Shown in pieces: positions 22,235-35,700 of a stretch of 64,000 nucleotides of DNA; positions within the stretch are counted from its first letter, which is position 1; each line of letters begins with the position of its first letter. A model generated the notes under the pieces. It worked only from the letters and a program-made list of their open reading frames with translations, made no database searches and had not been told where the DNA came from. The stretch is from contig CM047425.1 of assembly GCA_026168455.1 (NCBI GenBank), positions 85,811,580-85,875,579 on the forward strand, given 5' to 3'. The stretch is from Theocolax elegans (Eukaryota; Arthropoda; Insecta; Hymenoptera; Cerocephalidae). A program made the position numbers and the translations under genes.

Positions 22235-22340
22235 CATATAGTCCTAGATCAGCAAATGCTTGAATGTATGCATTGCTTACATGGGCATTGCAATGTAAGC
22301 AAAGACTGCAGCGGTACACACGTAATTAAAGTCCATCCGA
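22235..22340 (+). pseudogene. Possible degraded retroelement gag zinc-knuckle fragment
   Basis: One plus-strand frame reads CMHCLHGHCNVSKDC, preceded by DQQMLE. The CxxC, then GH, then SKDC spacing is reminiscent of the cysteine-histidine knuckle of retrotransposon Gag. A coding-like stretch with stops and a frame change precedes it (from about 22100). No polymerase, LTR or target duplication is seen nearby. The motif is short and partly atypical (three, not four, residues between CxxC and His), so chance remains possible. Confidence 0.25.
22273..22302. repeat. 10-bp stem, 10-nt loop hairpin
   Basis: TTGCTTACAT (22273-22282) pairs perfectly with ATGTAAGCAA (22293-22302). It is too short for a microRNA precursor. 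Confidence 0.8.
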
Positions 22341-25300
22341 TCAAAAAGTAACTGATCGTACGATATTACCACATTATATAGACCTCGGTGCCAGAGAGAA
22401 TTGCCCAAGTTATGAAAGAAAGTTGCCACAGAGATCTGTAAATTTTAATTTGTTTTTCTCAACTTGCAGTAACTAAATGTTTTACTACTTAAAACAATTT
22501 GTATTGTCACGAGATACACGCGTATACTGCGTAAATATTGCAAAAATTACTTTTAACTTGATGAAGGAATAAATTACCTAATATATGCTCACTGTATGTG
22601 TTTATTATATCATTTATATATTCAATAAATTTTTTTGAGTTAATTGATAATTATACGAGATATATTATAAATAGGTAAGGTAAAGTAAATTACAATGGAA
22701 TGTACAAAATTGGATGTTATTTAATAAATAATCTAAAAAAGATTGATTTATTGGCAATATCTTAAAATTCTAAGTTCTATGTTTTTATACCATTAATTTA
22801 TGGATTCGTAAATCAGTGAAATTGAGAGTAGCTTACTTATTATAAAAATCTTCGAATGATAACGTATTAACATCCAACTGCAGCTATAAAATAATATTAT
22901 ATATGCATTATATAATTGTTACTTCAACTTTAGAGAATGATTATTTCTAGATTATTCAAATTGTCTACAACATATGTATAATCCCAGTAGTAATAAGTAA
23001 ATAATACTTATAGAAATCTTTAATTATACAGTATACGTTATTAACTCATTATCTAAAAAAAAGTTAAAAAAATATAAAATTAACATAACCCTTATTAGTC
23101 GTATTCTATTACGCGTAATGAGAGTGTAGATGGTATCAAGCGTAGAATAATTATTTACACCCCAGGTTACACTAACACCTGCTAAAATATAACGATGCAT
23201 TCTCATCGTGGATAATTTATGGGCAATCCAGCGTATTTCGCCTTGAGCGACTCGTTACTAAAAGCCTGGCGCTATCAAATCCACGATGGAGACCGATATA
23301 AAACACATAATCGAAAGAAGAATCCTCTTGAAAAAATTCATTAACAAGCGCTCATCTCATTATTTCGCACGCAACATTGCGAATAGTAAATCCAATAATA
23401 AATTAAACATTACAAAACCGATAGCGCGCTTGCGAAATCGCAAATTTCACGAGTTTACCGAAGAAAAGCGAGGTATACACACCGAGCGCGCTTTTCTTCG
23501 TTCCATCGAGTTTGTCTCGGTTGCGCAAACGTTGGCTGGGATTTATCTTCAACGCGCATCTGTCAAACTTGGCGGTCCGCGTAAAAAAAAAATTATTATT
23601 CTACATCGCCGGTTAAGGAGACGATTGCGCAACGTGTAATCGCTTGCCACTATATTTTTCGTTGTCAATGAGGCGCTTGTATATTTAAGTACGCGTTACA
23701 CTCGCGCGAACCGTGCCATTATGGTAGTGGCATGTACAAGCGCGCGCGACTGCTACCGCGATTTCTTCGATTTTTCCACGAGCTTGGTTTTTCATTGCGT
23801 TTCGCGCGTGCTTCGGTGCTGCCATAGAACTTGCAATTTCTACTTTTCTCGGTTAATCGTTCAGTTTTTCTTGTTGCGAAATGCGCTGATTGTTCTTCCA
23901 CCTGATGGTTAAATGCTTATAATTATATATATGTAACATTTCATGGAATTGTAATTATTGTAGTCCGAGTATTTGTATCCAAGTTTTATTATTAACTTGT
24001 CGTAACAGTGATTCTTGTATATATAATTTATATAATTTTATATTTATAAATATAAAAAACATGCAGGCTTTTCGGTTCCATATAATTGGTTTTTTTTTAT
24101 TACACATATATACCAAACAGAGTTTAAAAACAACTAACTCTTTGGAATAATAAATTTCAGGAAATCCTTTTTATTCGCAAGTTTAAGACTATAAAATCAA
24201 CCGTTTTCAATTAACTTGATATGCTAATGGCATAAACCGAAACCACGTCACAATATAGAATTAAAAGCGTCTTAAAAGAGTCTTTATTTTAAGCCCAACT
24301 TAAGTTCCAACATGTATACTCTAAACATTGAGAGTTTATGCGATGATGCTGACATGATGTAGCAATCTATTTTTAAAAGTGTTTCGATTTATTAATTTCT
24401 ACAGACGTGAATTTCTCTTTGTTAAATAATTGACTTCCACGATGCAAGCGAAATTTTTACAATAGAATTAATTTAGAGCTTACTGATGTGATGTATTAAT
24501 TAATAAAAAAAAGATAAAATAACATTTAATTAAGAGAAACTACTATTTAAATATTAAATACGGTTTACTATAAGAATATAAAAATTAATAAATGAAGACA
24601 CCTATGAATTTGGTTCTGATGTTGATAAAGTGTCATTAATAGTATTCATATAGGTTTATCAAATTTGTTGATAAATTTATATCTATGCACAACGTAATTG
24701 CAAGTATGTGTTTTCATCGTGTTAACAAAATTGTACACTGTGATATACCTTATTGCGCGATATTCACTGTGTACACAGTTTGCTTTTTATTAAGCGTCCG
24801 CGGTCGTTCACATTTCCGACCGCGAGACGTTTTACGTTTTACGCCTCGATCTTGCATTCGCAGGCCGCGGGTTATGCATATGTTAATGTATATAGCGCAT
24901 GATAACGCAGCATTACTCACGCTATTTTTGGTATATATATACCTTATACTTGTTGCAATGCTTTGAATCATTGTTTTAAACGTTTTGTCGGACTACTTCT
25001 TTTATCCTTGTTAGTTCATTATATTTTTAATTAATATAAAATTAATTACATACGTTTTTAAAAATATATAAATATAATTAACGGAGAATTTGTTTAAATA
25101 CCGCTTTTTTAATAGAAAGCTCTTAAATTAAGCTTCTGATATTGAGAAAACGCAAAGTATAAAAATTCAATTGTTTAACAATGTAATGTTTCTATTGAAG
25201 TTAACGATAATCACATGGAAAATATAGATAAACCCTCGCAGTTACCGTAAAATATTGATAGGTTTGAGTACTACTTAATTACGACATTTATACGGTACGA

Positions 25301-27566
25301 ACAAGCAGAACCAACAAATTCTATCTAATTTTCATCAGAAAAAAAGATGGGACGATACCCGTGTGTATAATAATCAAAGGAACAACACGATATGTCGCAT
25401 AAGTATAAAAATGCGAAAAATCTCGAAAATAGAGTCATTAGGCTTTGGTCGAATCCGCGCGTCTCCGAAAGGTGAATAAAAAAAAGGTAAGTTCCGTGCC
25501 TCGCAGTCTGCAGCGGTTCTTGAAGGAATGCGAGAAGGGAACGACGAGAGAGAAAGAGAGTAATACCTCCTTTCCAAAAGGAACGCGAGAGGGCATATCC
25601 TTTTCTCTTTGTCCGCCACGGTGAAGCTATACTCGAGGAATCGTGAGAACGCCACCCAGGACAGGTTTCGAGTGCGGAGATCCCTTCCGTGAGAGATTTA
25701 AATCGGACGACGCTGATTAATAACCGAGCGAAACGAAGCTCCCGACTCCGTTTTCGTCATATTCGCCGACCGTGAAAATATTTGGCTACGATACGAGAGC
25801 TCAAAGTACAAAGTTATCGATAAACCAAAAGGTGAATCGGTTCCACTTTCTTGGATGACAGTTAGTATATTTCCTATTACATCGATTGCGTGATTTATTT
25901 GACTTAGCTATTAGGGCTACCATTTATGGACTTTTGGGGGATTATGAAGTTTGTCTAAGGAATATCTTTTTATAATTTAGGTAACGGATGTACAGAATTT
26001 ATGAACGATAATAATGTGAATTAATGATTGTTAGGTAAATCATGTTTATATATGGAATGACGGAAATGTTCGTAATGACGAATAAATAATTTCTGTTTTA
26101 AAATGATGAATAAATTCTTCTTACGATGTATGTATAATCATTATTATACCATCTTATAAAGGCTATTTCTGCCGATTTATTCCTTCAAAAACGTAAATTA
26201 AAACGCAATATTTTTTGTATGAAACAGCAATCATATAGTGCTAATACCGAATACTATATTGCACACCTCATCGAACATAAATGCTATACAGTACTTTAAT
26301 TATCCGCATATGGTAAGATTGTAAATGACGAGCAAGTAGATATTCCACGAATAGTAATATTGGTGCATAATTTACAACGGTCTCTCGCTTAAACGAACCC
26401 CAGCCTCCGTTCTACGCGCGCGACCAAAAATATCCACGGCCATAAACAAAGGAAGGGAACAAGTTCTCGTGCGTATATGAGACCGTCGAGCGTCACCAAG
26501 GCCCAAAATTCACGATAATTAATAACCTCTCTGATACACAAATCGGCAAAAGTGACAAAATCCATTGCCTGCAATTTCGAGCTCATCTTCTCGAAAAATC
26601 GATTTTTATTTTTTCTCGCAGAATCCGCAGATAACGATCTCGATCGCACGTATATACATATATACACGTATAGGTATGTTTATATAGGTACACGAGAGCG
26701 CGTTTCTCTTTCCTGCACCTCAGGGGGTCTTGAGGGAATTTTATTAGTATATAGAAGAAGAAGAATAAAGAGCGCTTGAGTATACGGACTCGTTAAGCGC
26801 TCTCCAACATGTCTTATAACGCATATATGTATATGCTTGTATACGGTGTTATGTAAAGTATAAATTGATGATGGAAATTTCGTGCGGCACCAAGAAAAAA
26901 AGAATCTTGATGAATCGAGATTCGCTAACTTTATTGTTTATTAATTCGAGATCTGATATCTTGGGTATTGAAAACCAAACGTTTATTCGTATCAGCACTT
27001 TCGGCTTTTTTTTCTAAGGTGGTTATTGAAATTATTATTATGATTCGCACAATAATGTATACACATTGCATTTTGTAATGGTTTTATTTTGAAGTATATG
27101 TACTATTAGTAATTTCTACTTCCATAAGTATTTAGTATTATTATACTCATTATTATGACTATTTAACTAAAAAATATTCTAATCGCGAATGAATAACTTT
27201 CAAATTATCCAATTAGTACGTGTTTCAACAATGACAAATAATAAAAAGTTTGGAGAGTCTGATAATTAGATCACATCAATATTGAATCGTATAGCGCAAC
27301 TCAAATGAAAGGTTTTATATTTATGAGACGCGCCTCATTAAAACCGGCTCATTTAGGACCACATCGATTTGACTTTTGATCATCGTCGCATACAGGTGAT
27401 TTTTATAGCGAAATCGCGAAGAGCCGCGCTAAATATTCATAAAGTCTCGTTATAAAAACCAAGAAAAGAAATGAGACTTGAGATACCGAAAGGAGGCGTA
27501 CATGTCGATGCAAAGTGCTTCGAGGAACAGAAGGCCCCTGCTGTTCTATCCTTCTATCTCTCGCTT

Positions 27567-27589
27567 TCTCTCTCTCTCTCTCTCTCTCT
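27567..27589. repeat. (TC)n microsatellite
   Basis: An uninterrupted TC run of about 23 bp in a longer pyrimidine-rich stretch (about 27540-27690). Confidence 0.95.
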
Positions 27590-29729
27590 TGGCCCCTCTC
27601 TCTCTCTTTTTTCCTCGACGACAAGTGCACGCGCTTTATAATGGCTTTAGTTCGGCCTCTCTTTCTCTCTCAGAGGCTCCTTTTCCTCTCCTCCGCTGAC
27701 TGGTTAAAGACTATGCGCGGGACTCAATAAAGGTTTCTTTCGAACTTTCGTTGTTTTTTCATGCCTCGTTTCTCTTCTGTCTTCGTTTGGTTTATCCGCA
27801 GTCAAGAGAGGGGACTCCCAGGTAAAATATTACTCGAACCGAAAGATAAAAAATCTGTTCGCGGATGTGTCACAAATTTCATAGGAAATTGTTGCGCGCT
27901 TGCTTATAAGTATATATACGTAGTTTTTTTTTTACCGTATGCTTAGCATCTCAAATTCAAGAATACTAGCTTGGTCAAATAAACGATTATTTTTTAATTT
28001 ATGCTATCGATGTGGAGTAAAAAATGTAGTATATGACGCAAACCTGTTATAGCATATATTATAAATTTATTTCGAATGGTAATTTGTTTCAAATTTTGTT
28101 AAAGCGCCGCTGCCAGGTTACGATTAAGAATTAATTGCTGTTTGCTTTTACGTATAAGACGCATGAATATTACATTGAAAATTAATGTGTTGTCATTTTC
28201 AGTATTTACTGATCGTTTTTTTTCAATTACATTAATTATACTTATCGTTTTGATTTCAGTAATTATCGATAATATAATATTTATTTAGTGCAGTAATTAA
28301 TTTGATTTCTTTTTTTTGAATTTATTTTTACTTTAATTAAACATGAAGACTGTTTTAAAATTTCGGATTACAATTTCGAAACAATTATACTTAAGTGTAC
28401 GAATATACATGTAATATATATAATGTATAAAATATATTTCTTTAAAGTTTTTCATACTATACTACGAAGAAATTTACGTATAAAATAATTTTCAAGACTT
28501 CAAAATTTTAAATATTAAAAATCGTTGGAAATGATAGAAGTATCCAATAGTGCATTACCAGAATAGTTTGTATTGAATATATTTACGATAAAATTAGTTA
28601 CGTATTTTAATGACACATAAAAAAGCAGAGTGTAGTAATAAACTTAAATAAACCCTGAGCAAAGAAAGGAGCACGAAAAATGTTGAGCCCACACTGCAGT
28701 GTGTATATATATATAAATATAATCACAAAAGTAATTATAAACGGTGATACTGAAAAATCGGGAAGGTAAAAAGAGAGGATCAGGTCCCGTCTGGTTTCCC
28801 GCCGCGAAAGTTTCTCGAGGTCCTCCGAGATTCCTTGTCGAGCGAGTCAGCCGAGAATTGAGAGGGAAGAAAGAGAAGGAGAGAAGGAGAGCTGGCCGCA
28901 AGAAAAGCCATTAAGTCGAGTTCGGATTCGCCGGGGCTTCATTTCGCGAGCTCCTCCTTTTGTCGATTATGTACCAAGGCGCTCCCGCTCCTTTCCCACG
29001 TGATTCGTCGTCCCTCGCAAGGTATATACCCATGACGTTGTGACTTATAAGTTTACCTCGTCGAATCCTTGACTGACGGAAACGGGACAAATTTGCGTTA
29101 TATACCCGTTACATATACCTCTTTAAATTTTATTCAGGTGTAATTTCGTTTCGATGATGTCGTAATTCGTATATATTTATTGAAAATAAGCAAGAAATAA
29201 ACGTGTATATTGGCTTTAATCGTATAACTTTTAATTAAGTATTGAAATAGTTACTATATTTAACAATTGAAATCGTTTATTACCATTAACGTAATTATGT
29301 ATATCTTGAAAATCCAATTCTCGTACCGGAGATATAAGTATAATTATATTATAATTGGCTTAGTCGATTGTATTGCAGTTTCATGAATATGGAACGTACA
29401 TTTTTTTGGATGAAAAGACTTTAAGTCGTTCAGGGAGTCTCTGTCTCTCAGCGGAACGGATTGGCGTTTGTTCTTTGTTTGCTTAACCGCGTTGAAAGAG
29501 ATATATCGTTTTGATGGGCATTAATACGATTAGCAGGGAATGGCTCACGTTTTTTTACATAATTCTTTTTCGAAAGGATTTTGATGGCTTCTTTTTACAC
29601 CGTCTTGCTTACGTATACATGTATAATCAAGAGGTGGATTTATGGATGTATTTTTATTTTTATTACTCACTAGATGAAGATTTCGCGTTGGACTGCATCA
29701 TATAGGAATTATTGTTTTGTCGTAAAACT

Positions 29730-29760
29730 ACTCACCTGAAACATATAAAGTAAAATGAAT
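29730..29760 (-). promoter_or_regulatory. Candidate recursive splice site 1
   Basis: On the minus strand, the pyrimidine-rich ATTCATTTTACTTTATATGT is followed by TTCAG/GTGAGT, with the junction between 29736 and 29735. A 3' splice site directly abuts a strong 5' splice site (GTGAGT at 29735-29730), leaving a zero-length exon. This is the form of a ratchet point in long insect introns. It lies 15.8 kb upstream of the BAMBI ectodomain exon, in the same orientation. The pyrimidine tract is the weakest of the three. Confidence 0.6.
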
Positions 29761-32700
29761 ATTATTAACGTGAATAGTAGGAAAATGTAGTTTAATATAA
29801 TATTTTAATTGTATAAATGCAGGCAATAGCAGGAATACAACATTGACAAAATTTATTTACTAAAATTGCTTTATAAAAAACAAGATATTTCGGTGTGCAT
29901 TCTATGAAATACATTAAGACGAACGAAACTATAATTAAATTTTATATTCGTATATAGTTATGAAAGTAATGGTACCATCAAATAAATAACCCATTAAAAC
30001 TGCTTTATTAGCTACCCTGGTAAACGTTAAAAGAATTATGGCAACAGTTAAGTCTTTTAACATTTTTATCTTACTGTAAAGGTATCTAACTCGACCTATA
30101 TATAACCGTAAAATCGTAGAGTTAATGTATTCGAATGGTTTGCTAATGTACCTTAACGCACCGTTTAATGTGATAACTGTATTACAAATTTTAGTTAGGT
30201 CTAATGAAAAATGTATTATATGTTTGAGAATTCAATTTTCACTAATTTGATAGTAATTTCATACAAATTTAAGGATTTAATAATTCAGAATTCTTATCAA
30301 TTTTTGGACAAAAATTGGCGAAATACTACATTCTTCATCATAAATTAGCCAAACAATGGTGATTTCTATTAACATATAATTTGAAAATAATTTCATTAAT
30401 GTATGGTTTAACAATTTTGTAATTTCAAAATACTATCTATTGAAATTTAATTATATTTTTATAAAATAAATAATCTTAAGTAGTGACTGTACATTTTCCT
30501 CGAGATTATAGTTATTAATTTTAAGATATTTAAAGTTAGAGCTTTGGTAAGAAATTGTTCAGAATGTGTTAAAAAAATAACTACATTTTATGTTCAAGAA
30601 AGGATATACTTGGATTATCACAATTTTTAATATATTTACACAATATTAATATCTCTGTATAAAATACAGTAATGCTTATTAAACCACTTTCATCCGTGTG
30701 TATTTAAACGAATGACTCTTGAAGAATAAGAAGAACATGATATCCTTCTCTGTCGAATCTTTCCAGATGCACCAAAAAAGCCTTTGGCTCGAGCAATCTA
30801 AGATAATGCCTAAATCCTCGAAAGTTGGGAATCTGAAGGATTCGAGCTCGGTAGACACATCTTCAAGAAGCCTCCTACAACGCCACTTAGACGTAATTAC
30901 GGGCGGAAGTCGAACGAGTCTCCCTCTTTCTCTCTTTCGCAAGGGAGGAGATCTCTTTCGCAGATGCGTCCGAAGGGAGCGTCGGCGTTTTCGAGACCCA
31001 GCGGAGGATACGGTCTTTTTCCTTCCGTTTGATTTATGCGTTATACTGGCTCCTTTTTCCCAAGCGACTAGACGACTAGACAATCCAAACTATCTTCGGT
31101 TTCACGGTGGCACAAGAAAAGTTCAAGGGGCTCCTCGAAAGTTTAATTGTCGCGAGTATAAACACGAACAGGATGGATGGGTTTTCTCGATTATTTGGGT
31201 ATGGGTGCTACGAGATAGTATATACATACAGTGAGTATGCTCAACGATTTGTTTACCCTGCAATTTTTAAGTGTAAACCAACGCTGACGCTACTGGATTT
31301 TGTACATGTATAAAGAGTTATACTCGAATTTATATTATGTATGATGGTTTCGATTACTTAGACGAAGGATGTTGCTTTGAATTTTTTTGTCGTGTTATCT
31401 ATCACATGAGCTGTCATAAATCGCGATTGCGCAATCGCGTAATATCAAAGATAGTAGATTATTCGCATAAATAAATTTATGATTTTGATATTTTGTATTC
31501 CTATACCGGTTGAACATCAAGTTTCAAACGGTGATAAAAATTGTTTATTCCTCACTTTAATTTGATTAATGATTTACAATCGAGAAGATTATATCATATC
31601 GATATTTTAATATGTGGTAAAGCATTTAACAAAATTATTTACTATATACGAATTGTATAGTACTGATACAATTAAAATATTTAGCTTATTGTCTCAAAAA
31701 TTGAATCGGCAAAATAGACAGGAATATTCGCTGTAAAATATGTCGTATAGTAAAACTTATTACGTAGTATATTTTGCATCGACATTTTTATTGTACAAGT
31801 TCATATTGAAATATTAATATTTAATATGTAGGAGACTTAGCGAAAAATAGTAACAAATCCTCTAATAAGTTAATACAATAAATATTTTGAAATAGAATAA
31901 GAAGAGGTACTCGGTTACAACGGTTTACACGGTTGATCCCCGAGTGTACGGAAGGCGAGAGTGCACGTCGCGCACATTTATACACGCAGTACGGTAGCGT
32001 TGTTCGTTCTTCGCTCAGCTGAATAAATCCTCGTACCTCGTTCCTTGCTGCATCCTTTTCATTCTCGACCCCCTATATAAAGGATAGAATGTTAACGATA
32101 CGCTTCAAAGCAAGGTGCAACAAACCCGCAAAACTTGTGAACGAAAAATACTATACCGAGAATTAAATAGCTGTTAAAATGTTAATCGCCCACAAATAAG
32201 TATACATTTAGAATTATTTATAAACAGCTTGAAGAAAGCTGTTGTTTACGGCAGTTGTATAGGTGTATGTGAATGGGTTGATTCGTAAAAAACATCGATT
32301 TACTCAGGAAGAAGAAAAAGTAGCACAACTTCCCAATCAATTTAAGAAAATAAAAAATGGTTACCCAAACTATATAACCATTCCACCGATTGGTCCATTC
32401 TTACTCTTCGTTCGATCTTTCGGCGATGGCAGATTGATCGAGGACGAAATTGTTGTGCGCCAAGCAAATTCTTTTGCGAGGCCCGTATCCTCGAAGTTTG
32501 CCACTCATCGCGTGCCGCGCGCGGAAAAGGACGAACAGAGAGACAAAAATGTGAGAGTACACACGCGTATGTCTCTTTATATAAAAAAGGAGGTTAAACG
32601 TTGGCAGGTGATCAAGAACATTTCCTTTTCTTTTTTTCCTTGAATTCGAATATAATTTGACTTTGCGAAATCCAATGAATAAATACGTCTTCAGTATATA

Positions 32701-35700
32701 TATATATATATATATACATACGTGTATGCTTTCGCATAAGTTTTTGCTCAGTTTAACCGATAACCATCGTATTATGATTTAAAGAAATGACTTGCACAAA
32801 ATGCTTTAAAGTAATGCAATTCAAAATGTGTTGATTAAATTTAAAAAAAAATGTAGTTCTTTCACATGTATTTTCTTTTTAATACACGGTATTATTTTAT
32901 ACGTGTGTATATAGTTGCTTGTCTCAACATAGATTTTTAAAATTATTAAATAGTTATATAAAGGTAAATGAATAATTTCAATCAAATAATTTATTGACAA
33001 ATATTTATCAGGTTTTTATGCAGACAAGTTATTAAAATATATGCACTAATTGGAAAGAGAATGTCTATACTAGTTACAGAATTGCTCCTTTAAAACTGGT
33101 AATTTCACTTTTTTGCGATAAATTAATTATACAATATAAAAAATAATTTTGAATTAGAATATAAGAGGTATAATTAAGAAAACTCATTTATATATTTAAG
33201 AAAAGACTTTGAGCTAATTTTATAATAATATAAAATTATGTATTATAAATCTATATGTATACGTTGAAAAAAATTGTTTTTTAATATATTTCATAGTAAT
33301 AAGAATTATTATAATTTATTGTACTAAATTTTGTATGAAATATTAATGCATATTGTAAATAATTTTTGTTATAAATTGTGCTAAAAATTACTATAAACAT
33401 GTGAATATTTGTTATTATAAATAATATTTCCTTATTAAATTAAACGCCATCGCAGGAATCTAATATTTTAAATAAAATAATTTCAGATATAAATAAAAAA
33501 ATGTTTATCAACTCCCAAAACGAGTTTTAAGTTATATACATGTAGGTATTCTAGGAGACAATGTAAAAGGAGACTCCTTAAATCTTGGTGATCGCGATTC
33601 GACGTTTCTCTTTCCAAGCGATTTCGCGTACGCGTGCTCGCGGTTATTGTTACGAGGAGTACCTTTAAAACCGAGGACTACCATTTGCTTCCTCGCATTT
33701 CATTCTCATATAGAACTCGAGAATATCGAATTCTCCTTTCGCATGGCTCTCGTTTTTATCGCTCGTTTTTGTTAGGACGCATACGCAACAGTAATCCGAT
33801 ACTTATCTTTCGGTTGCTTTATCAATCTTCTCTGTTTTACACGACTTTTTCGTGTCAATTTGCTCTAACTTGAGTATAATCGAATGTATAATTTATCAAA
33901 AGTAAGGATCACGTTCGAATTAGATTCTTATAGAGTCACTCAGAATAATTTTAAAATCAAATAATTTACGAAAATATTATCGGCGCTTATATGAATGTAA
34001 AAGAACGCTTCGATAAGAATTATTAACAATAAATTTAGAATGAATAAAGTGAAAGCTAGACACAAACGATTAATTACACTAAAAATTTAATTTAATGAAA
34101 AAATTTAATAAATTTCTATCTATGATACCATGGATCCTATAGCTTGCATAATTAACTTGACACGTAATAATTCAACCAAAACTACTCGTTAGAAAGATAA
34201 AATTCTAAAATACTATAATCCCACTCGAACGCCCCGAGACATTCTAAAGACCGTTCAGTCTCATAGTCAAATAATAATCGCATCCTTCAACCCTCCAATG
34301 CGAATTTTGTCAAAAGAAAATAAGAAAAAAATGAAAGTATCTACGCTAATCAGCTGGCGATTACAGAGAAAACGAGTCGTCCGGGCGTAATTACGCGATC
34401 TTAAATTTCACGAAAATTACGGCGTTCCCTTGTCCTTGGGCTGCCGAACCTTTCGCCTGCCGCCGCCGACGCCGCCGCGTTGTGGCGTTTAACATTTTTT
34501 GGGAACGAGGGAGTTGCGCATCCGCAGCGAAAAAAAAAAGAAAGCCCGAAGTGGAGCCGCCTGTTTTGGGATGTAGGAGAGAAGGGAAGACGAGTCCCAG
34601 ACGGGCGAACTTCGGTCCTGTTATATACCTGAACCCAGTCGGATATCGTGCGGAGTCCGAGGTTCCCTACTGCGCGACATTGTCTCCGAGTATTTTTGTG
34701 GGCACTCGAAGACGGGTCATGTAAATTTTCCTTTCACCGAGCGTTTTTACTTAAAGAAACTTTTAAAAGAAACTTTTGGGAAATCGAGAAGGTATTGGTA
34801 TTGTGGTATAACTAAAGAAAATATGTTGATTACTGATGATTAAAATATGTTTTCACAATCACTATACAACTTCTCGAGAATACTTAAAGAAAATTTAAAT
34901 TTAATATTATATAAAGAATAACATTTTATAATAAACCCGTCTATCTTACATGTATTAATAAATATTGTTAGCGTGATGATTCGATATAAATCTGACGTTC
35001 TCGTAGATATTTATCTTCATCGCGGAAAAAATCAATCGGTGCTTAATTAATCGATTGCAAATGAATAAAATAAAAACGTGTACGATATTACTATAATGTA
35101 TAATGATTCATTGTACATCAATATATTAATTAACGCTAAACGATTGGACTAAGTGCTAACAAACCCGCTAAAATAATCAAATATAAGTAAATTACAAAAA
35201 ATGAAATCTACATTTATTTTAATGTATATATAATTAAATATAAATATTAATTAATCTTTCAATATGTTATACTCAAATACATTAAGAAATCTTTAAGTGT
35301 ATTTAACTCCAAATAAAATAAAAAAGTTTGATCGCAAGTGAATTAAAGCTTTGGTCAATTCATTAACTGATAACTAAATAAAATTCTTATATATTTTGCA
35401 GTATAGTAGGAGTAATACCAAGGTAGCGTATCAAAGAAGTAATGAAGGAAAACAACTAGCGAACGCGTTGTTTCGTAAAAGAAAGGTGAATACCTCTAAA
35501 AATAAAAAATTTTAGAGTAAAATCTTTCTTTTCGTGGGCATATATCTCATTCGGGTTAAACTGTTGGGAGAGGCACGGACAGCTTTTTACCGCGTATCGA
35601 CATTACGTATATATAGCCAAGATTTTTTCTCAAGCTTTGCGAATATCGCCTTAAGGGGTATCTCGGGTGTTTGCTCGCGTCCTGTAACTAGAGTCGAAGA

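Larger units (their letters stand above)
20344..29729 (-). other. Probable BAMBI intron 1, segment B
   Basis: AT-rich intronic DNA with GC/CpG-richer patches at roughly 20580-20950, 23200-23900, 24690-24960, 25430-25800, 26370-26800, 27290-27900 and 28640-29060. It contains a G13 run (20674-20686), a (TC)n run (27567-27589), a hairpin and zinc-knuckle-like relic near 22240-22340, and a TATAGGTATA motif (21451-21460). ORFs up to 136 codons in the patches overlap on opposite strands and match nothing, so none is called. Confidence 0.6.

Noticed and set aside
30719..31234. 171-codon plus-strand ORF
   Set aside because: It lies in a GC-richer patch where stops are rarer, is opposed by a 134-codon ORF on the other strand, and shows no domain, signal peptide or splice-supported structure.
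32263..32643. 126-codon plus-strand ORF
   Set aside because: It is a chance ORF across a composition boundary, with no recognisable domain.
34623..34645. Minus-strand TTCAG/GTATAT junction
   Set aside because: There is no real polypyrimidine tract upstream (GACTGGGTTCAG), so it is not a convincing splice acceptor.
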